Origin: JAKLKS01 sp964370855
GTDB lineage: Bacteria; Planctomycetota; JAJSAM01; JAKLKS01
Direction of reading: 5' to 3'
Length of the DNA stretch: 52,341 nt
NCBI GenBank assembly: GCA_964370855.1
Contig: CAYJMF010000020.1
Location: forward strand, 1 to 52,341
Below the pieces are notes generated by a model that saw nothing but the letters and a program-made list of their open reading frames with translations, did no database searches and was not told where the DNA came from. Of this stretch, positions 48,528 through 52,341 are shown one piece after another. Numbering within the stretch: position 1 is the first letter of the stretch; each line of letters opens with the position of its first letter. Position numbers and translations under genes: made by a program.

Positions 48528-50150
48528 ATGATCCCCGTCATGCCAGAATGGGGATACCGGCGGTGGTTCTACACCGTGACGACGCCCGTCGCGCTCGGCA
48601 TCCTCGCGGCGGCGCTCTTCGCCGGCCCGCCCTGGGAGCGGTGGGACATGCTCTCCCTCATCCTCGCCGCCCTCTTCCTCGCCCTCTGGGTCGTCGGCCT
48701 CCTCGACCTCACGCAGCAGAAGAGGGCGGTGCTCCGGAACTTCCCCGTCATCGGCCACTTCCGGTACCTGTTCGAGTCCATCCGGCCGGAGATCAACCAG
48801 TATTTCGTCGAGTCGGAGACCGACGGCCGCCCCTTCAGCCGGGAACTGCGGTCCATCGCCTACCAGCGCGCCAAGGGGGCCCTCGACACCCGCCCCTTCG
48901 GCACCATCCTCGACCTGACCGTGGAGGGGGCGGAGTGGATGGCCCACTCCATCGCCGCCCGGCCGGCGCCGCCGCCCCCCCGCATCGCCGTCGGGGCCGG
49001 GCGCTGCGCGAAGCCCTACGAGGCGTCCATCCTGAACGTCTCCGCCATGAGCTACGGGGCGCTGTCGAGCAACGCCATCCTGGCCCTGAACGGGGGGGCC
49101 CGGAAGGGCGGTTTCTACCACAACACCGGCGAGGGTGGGTTGAGCCCCCACCACCTCGCCCCCGGCGGGGACGTCGTCTGGCAGATCGGGACCGGCTACT
49201 TCGGCGCCCGGACCCACGACGGGAAGTTCGACGGGGGGATGTTCCGGGAGCGGGCCGCCGCCCCCCAGGTCCGGATGATCGAGATCAAGCTGAGCCAGGG
49301 GGCGAAGCCGGGCCACGGCGGCATCCTCCCGGCGGCGAAGGTCACGGCGGAGATCGCGGCCATCCGCGGCGTCCCCATGGGGAAGGACGTGATCTCGCCC
49401 CCCGCCCACACGGCCTTCGCGTCGCCCGCGGGGCTCCTCGAGTTCGTCGCGCGCCTCCGCGAACTCTCCGGCGGGAAGCCCGTCGGGTTCAAGCTCTGCG
49501 TCGGCCGCCGCGACGAGTTCCTCGGGATCTGCAAGGCGATGCTCGCGACGGGACTCCGGCCCGACTTCATCACCGTGGACGGGGCGGAGGGGGGGACGGG
49601 GGCCGCGCCGCTGGAGTTCTCGAACTTCGTCGGGGTGCCCCTCAGCGAGGGCCTCTCCTTCGTGGACAACGCGCTGCGCGGCGTCGGCCTCCGGTCCGAG
49701 ACGAGGATCATCGCCTCGGGGCGCATCATCACCGGCTTCGACATGGCGCGCCGGCTCGCCCTCGGGGCGGACATCTGCAACTCCGCCCGGGGAATGATGT
49801 TCTCCCTCGGCTGCATCCAGGCGCTGCGGTGCAACTCCAACGCCTGCCCGACGGGCATCGCGACCCAGCACCCCGACCTCGTGGCCGGCCTCGACGTCGG
49901 GGACAAGACGGAGCGGGTCTACCGGTTCCACCGGCACACCGTGGAGAGCCTGATGGAGCTCCTCGGCGCCGCCGGCCACGACCACCCCTCCGCCCTCGAG
50001 CCCCACCACATCTACCGCCGCGTCGGGGACTCGAGGGTCCTCCACTACGGCCAGATCCACCCCCGTGTCGAGGAGGACTCCTTCGCCGCGGGCCGGGTCC
50101 CGCCGGAGTACCGCGAGGCCTGGGAGCACGCCTCGGCGGACCGGTTCTGA
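48528..50150 (+). CDS. FMN-binding glutamate synthase family protein
   Basis: 540 aa from ATG 48528; ATG 48441 and 48540 are other options. Two N-terminal membrane helices (TPVALGILAAALFAG and LSLILAALFLALWVVGLLDL) precede a GOGAT-type TIM barrel. It carries the family motifs NVSAMSYGALSSNAILALN, GARKGGFYHNTGEGGLSPHH, KLSQGAKPGHGGILPAAKV and DGAEGGTGAAP. The 3Fe-4S cysteines are in LGCIQALRCNSNACPTGIAT. It has no glutaminase domain, so it is a stand-alone, membrane-tethered archaeal-type relative. The donor and the product are not known. Confidence 0.9.
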   Translation: MIPVMPEWGYRRWFYTVTTPVALGILAAALFAGPPWERWDMLSLILAALFLALWVVGLLDLTQQKRAVLRNFPVIGHFRYLFESIRPEINQYFVESETDGRPFSRELRSIAYQRAKGALDTRPFGTILDLTVEGAEWMAHSIAARPAPPPPRIAVGAGRCAKPYEASILNVSAMSYGALSSNAILALNGGARKGGFYHNTGEGGLSPHHLAPGGDVVWQIGTGYFGARTHDGKFDGGMFRERAAAPQVRMIEIKLSQGAKPGHGGILPAAKVTAEIAAIRGVPMGKDVISPPAHTAFASPAGLLEFVARLRELSGGKPVGFKLCVGRRDEFLGICKAMLATGLRPDFITVDGAEGGTGAAPLEFSNFVGVPLSEGLSFVDNALRGVGLRSETRIIASGRIITGFDMARRLALGADICNSARGMMFSLGCIQALRCNSNACPTGIATQHPDLVAGLDVGDKTERVYRFHRHTVESLMELLGAAGHDHPSALEPHHIYRRVGDSRVLHYGQIHPRVEEDSFAAGRVPPEYREAWEHASADRF

Positions 50151-50195
50151 GGGGGATCGGGGGGGCGGAAGTCTCCGGCTCTCCCCCCCCCTCCC

Positions 50196-52043
50196 CTACT
50201 CCGCCGTCAGGTCGAAGAACGCGAGGGCGACCCGGGTCTGCTGCGTGTCGTAGTGGTAGGCGGACATCGGGAGGACGAGGGTGTCGTCGTCCACGGCGAA
50301 GGACCAGGAGAATGTCTGCTCCCGCGCGTCGGGGGCCAGCAGCGGGGAGCCGTCCAGCGTCATCTCCTGCTGCCAGACGCCCATGACCTTGCGGAAGACG
50401 TGGACCCCCGCGAAGGGGTAGCCGGCGAGGTCGGACCGAGCGCCGACGAAGAGCCGATCGCCGCGGGCGGCGATGCTCCCCGTCAGGACCGGGGAGCGGT
50501 TCTGGAGGACCGGGTCGATGGGGCGGGCGATGGAGCCCGAGGGGGCGAGGCCGTCCCGGGCAAAGAGGCGGATCGCCGGGTCGAGGCTCGGAGCGTAGAC
50601 GGCGAGGTCCTCCGCCGCGAGGGCGACCCCGGTCCCGAAGCCCGTGTTGCGGACGGCGGGATCCGGGTCCGTCACCGAACCCGCGGGGGCGACGGAGCTC
50701 CCCGAGGGCGCGTAGAGGTAGACCGACCCGGCCTGGTGCCCGCCGCCGTAGCGCGCGGAGTCGCTCAGGACCCCCACCGCGAGATCCCCTCCATCCATGA
50801 CGACGGGATGGCCGGCGTAGTAGACCTCGTTCCACGCGCCGGCGGAGGTCACCGTCTCGACGTGGTCCCAGCCCGCCGCCGTCCGCGCGTACACCTGGAG
50901 CCCCACGGACGGCGCGACGAGGCGGTCCCCCTCGACGGCCATGGTCTCCCCGAACATGGCGTAGGTTCCGGGGAAGGGGTGCATCACCTCCGTGCGGAAG
51001 GCCCAGCCGGACCCGGACCGCGCGAACTCCATGATCCCGCCGGCGTCGGGCTTTCCGGGGAGATCGCGGCGCGAGAGGCCGACGAGGAGGGAGTCGTCGG
51101 CGGGCCCGGCCGGGCTCCGCCGGTAGACGACGCTCATGCCGAAGGTGTCCCCCGCCGCGGGGGCCGGGGCGCGCAGCGGCGCCCGCTCGATCCACGTCTC
51201 ACCGACATGCTCGTAGACCCGCACGAGTCCCGCCTGGGCCTCGCCTCCGGGCCCCGGCGCCACCGGGGAGCCGAGGAAGGCGAAGCCCCCGCCCACGGCC
51301 GCCATCGTGAAGCTCTCCCCTTGCGGGAGTTCGAGGACGACGGGCTCCGCGAGTTCCGGCTGCGCGACGTACCAGGCCTGGAACCGCTCCGGCCGCGGGG
51401 CCTCGAAGGTGATGCGGGAGGTCCCGCCGTCGAGGACGGCCCCGGGGACCTCCTCCACGGGGGCCTCCCCGTCGCCGCCGTACATCCGGAGGAGGGAGCC
51501 CTCCGCCGCGCCGGGGGCCGGCGTCAGGGGGACCTCCACGGAGGGGCGGAGGGCGGCGCCGAAGTCCGGGCCGAGGGGGCCGACGAAGGCGGCGACGGTC
51601 GCCCGCACGGATCGGGAGGGAAGGGGCGGCTCGAGATCGGGGACCGCGCCGAGGACGACGATGGCGGGACCCGCGAGGGCCCCCGGGGGCACGGTCACGC
51701 GGGCGCCGGCGAGGGGGCCGGAACCTGGCGCCTGGAGGAACCCGCCCCCGGCGTCGAGCACGGCGGAGGCGCGGATGTCGGTGCCCGGGGGAATCTCCCG
51801 GGTCGTGGCGAAGAGGCGCCGCGCCGGCGGCGCGGGGGCGCGGACCCGGGCCCGCGCACGGACCCCGCCGGCGGCCTCCGCCGTGTTCTCGAATTCGAGG
51901 GTGTAGGTGCCCGTGGCGGGTGCGACGAAGGTCCCGGAAGCGCCGGGCTCGAGGGCGGTCTCCGCCCCGTCCGCGGCCCGGCCCCCGCCGAGGGAGGGGA
52001 GCGCCGCCGCGCCCCGGGCGGGCGGGCGGGGCCCGGGGCGCCC
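50196..52043 (-). CDS. secreted propeller-like protein (C-terminal part, native start lost)
   Basis: About 610 residues with codon use of the rest of the window. From the N side: a beta domain (GASGTFVAPATGTYTLEFEN), a ZU5-like proline-rich region with GARVTVPPGALAGPAIVVLG, then FG-GAP-like propeller blades (FAFLGSPVAPGPG, VRVYEHVGETWIERAPL, GSVYLYAPSGSSVAP, VHVFRKVMGVWQQEMTLDGS). No start codon or signal peptide is found on this side of 52043; the frame runs on into an unrelated AAA+ sequence. Thus the N-terminus is probably lost at a false join. Confidence 0.72.
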   Translation of the reverse strand, partial: GRPGPRPPARGAAALPSLGGGRAADGAETALEPGASGTFVAPATGTYTLEFENTAEAAGGVRARARVRAPAPPARRLFATTREIPPGTDIRASAVLDAGGGFLQAPGSGPLAGARVTVPPGALAGPAIVVLGAVPDLEPPLPSRSVRATVAAFVGPLGPDFGAALRPSVEVPLTPAPGAAEGSLLRMYGGDGEAPVEEVPGAVLDGGTSRITFEAPRPERFQAWYVAQPELAEPVVLELPQGESFTMAAVGGGFAFLGSPVAPGPGGEAQAGLVRVYEHVGETWIERAPLRAPAPAAGDTFGMSVVYRRSPAGPADDSLLVGLSRRDLPGKPDAGGIMEFARSGSGWAFRTEVMHPFPGTYAMFGETMAVEGDRLVAPSVGLQVYARTAAGWDHVETVTSAGAWNEVYYAGHPVVMDGGDLAVGVLSDSARYGGGHQAGSVYLYAPSGSSVAPAGSVTDPDPAVRNTGFGTGVALAAEDLAVYAPSLDPAIRLFARDGLAPSGSIARPIDPVLQNRSPVLTGSIAARGDRLFVGARSDLAGYPFAGVHVFRKVMGVWQQEMTLDGSPLLAPDAREQTFSWSFAVDDDTLVLPMSAYHYDTQQTRVALAFFDLTAE

Positions 52044-52341
52044 CGCGGCCGCCTGCCAGAACGCGTGCGCCAGCAGCGGCACGTCTTCAATCCGGTCGCG
52101 CAACGGCGGCACGCGCAGACGGATCACGGCCAGACGAAACACGAGATCCTCACGGTACCCGCTCTCGCGCACGGCCGCCTCCAGAGGACGGTTGGTGGCC
52201 GTCACCACGCGCACGTCCACGCGCCGCGACTGGTTCTCCCCGACGCGCCGGATCTCGCCCTCCTGCAGGACGCGCAGCAGTTTCGCCTGACCGCGGGGCG
52301 ACAACTCCGCCACTTCGTCCAGGAACAGCGTGCCCTCGTGT
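52044..52341 (-). CDS. sigma-54-interacting AAA+ domain fragment (runs off the window)
   Basis: About 99 residues of an NtrC-type AAA+ domain. It includes AELSPRGQAKLLRVLQEGEI, RRVGENQSRRVDVRVVTATN, then REDLVFRLAVIRLRVPPLRD and RIEDVPLLAHAFWQAAA, where the match stops. Beyond that, family members continue with the WPGNVREL motif, which is absent here. Leu and Val are mostly CTG and GTG, unlike the CTC and GTC of every other gene in the window. Foreign or chimeric sequence is the best explanation. Confidence 0.85.

Noticed and set aside
1..52341. CRISPR arrays, rRNA genes, insertion sequences, prophage or replication origin
   Set aside because: No regularly spaced repeats, no transposase or integrase motifs, no phage structural genes and no DnaA-box clusters were seen.

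Overview
The window is very GC-rich and gene-dense. Its own genes strongly prefer G- or C-ending codons, with CTC for Leu and GTC for Val. The gene content suggests an environmental Planctomycetota or similar high-GC, secretion-rich bacterium: ECF sigma factor with an overlapping membrane protein, hybrid sensor kinases, FG-GAP/ASPIC, SBBP, HEAT, prenyltransferase-like and carboxypeptidase-regulatory-like secreted proteins, DUF3494 proteins, and lipoproteins with clear lipoboxes. The phylum is an inference, with Myxococcota or Acidobacteriota not excluded. Ten Ns (13677-13686) and a suspect right end show that this is a draft or metagenomic scaffold.

Layout. 1-7338: AmrS radical SAM enzyme, two tandem helical paralogues, an ASPIC/UnbV lipoprotein, a REP-like inverted pair, an ECF sigma factor overlapping a membrane HExxH protein, and an MFS transporter. 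7364-17900: tRNA-Asn, then an accessory-looking stretch with weaker codon bias, its own GC-rich repeat family (four copies), relics of a sigma factor and of a type ISP restriction enzyme, a sequence gap, small orphan genes and a ribbon-helix-helix protein. 18132-24618: TerB/DUF697-like protein, a three-gene phosphorelay operon and a DinB protein. 24722-29564: a DoxX relic, a large CarboxypepD_reg-like protein apparently starting at CTG and coupled to a DoxX gene, then an operon with a C39-peptidase-like lipoprotein and two tiny membrane proteins carrying a Gly-Gly motif. 29808-36703: two DUF3494 (ice-binding-like) genes around an SBBP protein and a PLP lyase. 37001-50150: S41 peptidase, several secreted or lipoprotein orphans, a PDZ-containing CarboxypepD_reg-like protein, a 2H phosphoesterase, HEAT repeats and an FMN-glutamate-synthase-like enzyme. 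50196-52341: a secreted beta-propeller-like protein joined in frame to a sigma-54 AAA+ fragment with different codon use, probably a chimeric join.

The most interesting signal links four units. A 17-bp palindrome related to GTAGGGATTYMCCCYAY lies 76-79 bp upstream of the start codons of the C39 lipoprotein operon and of both DUF3494 genes, and about 250 bp upstream of the sensor-kinase operon. This looks like one regulon joining a two-component module, a peptidase with Gly-Gly membrane peptides, and two surface proteins that also share near-identical terminator hairpins.
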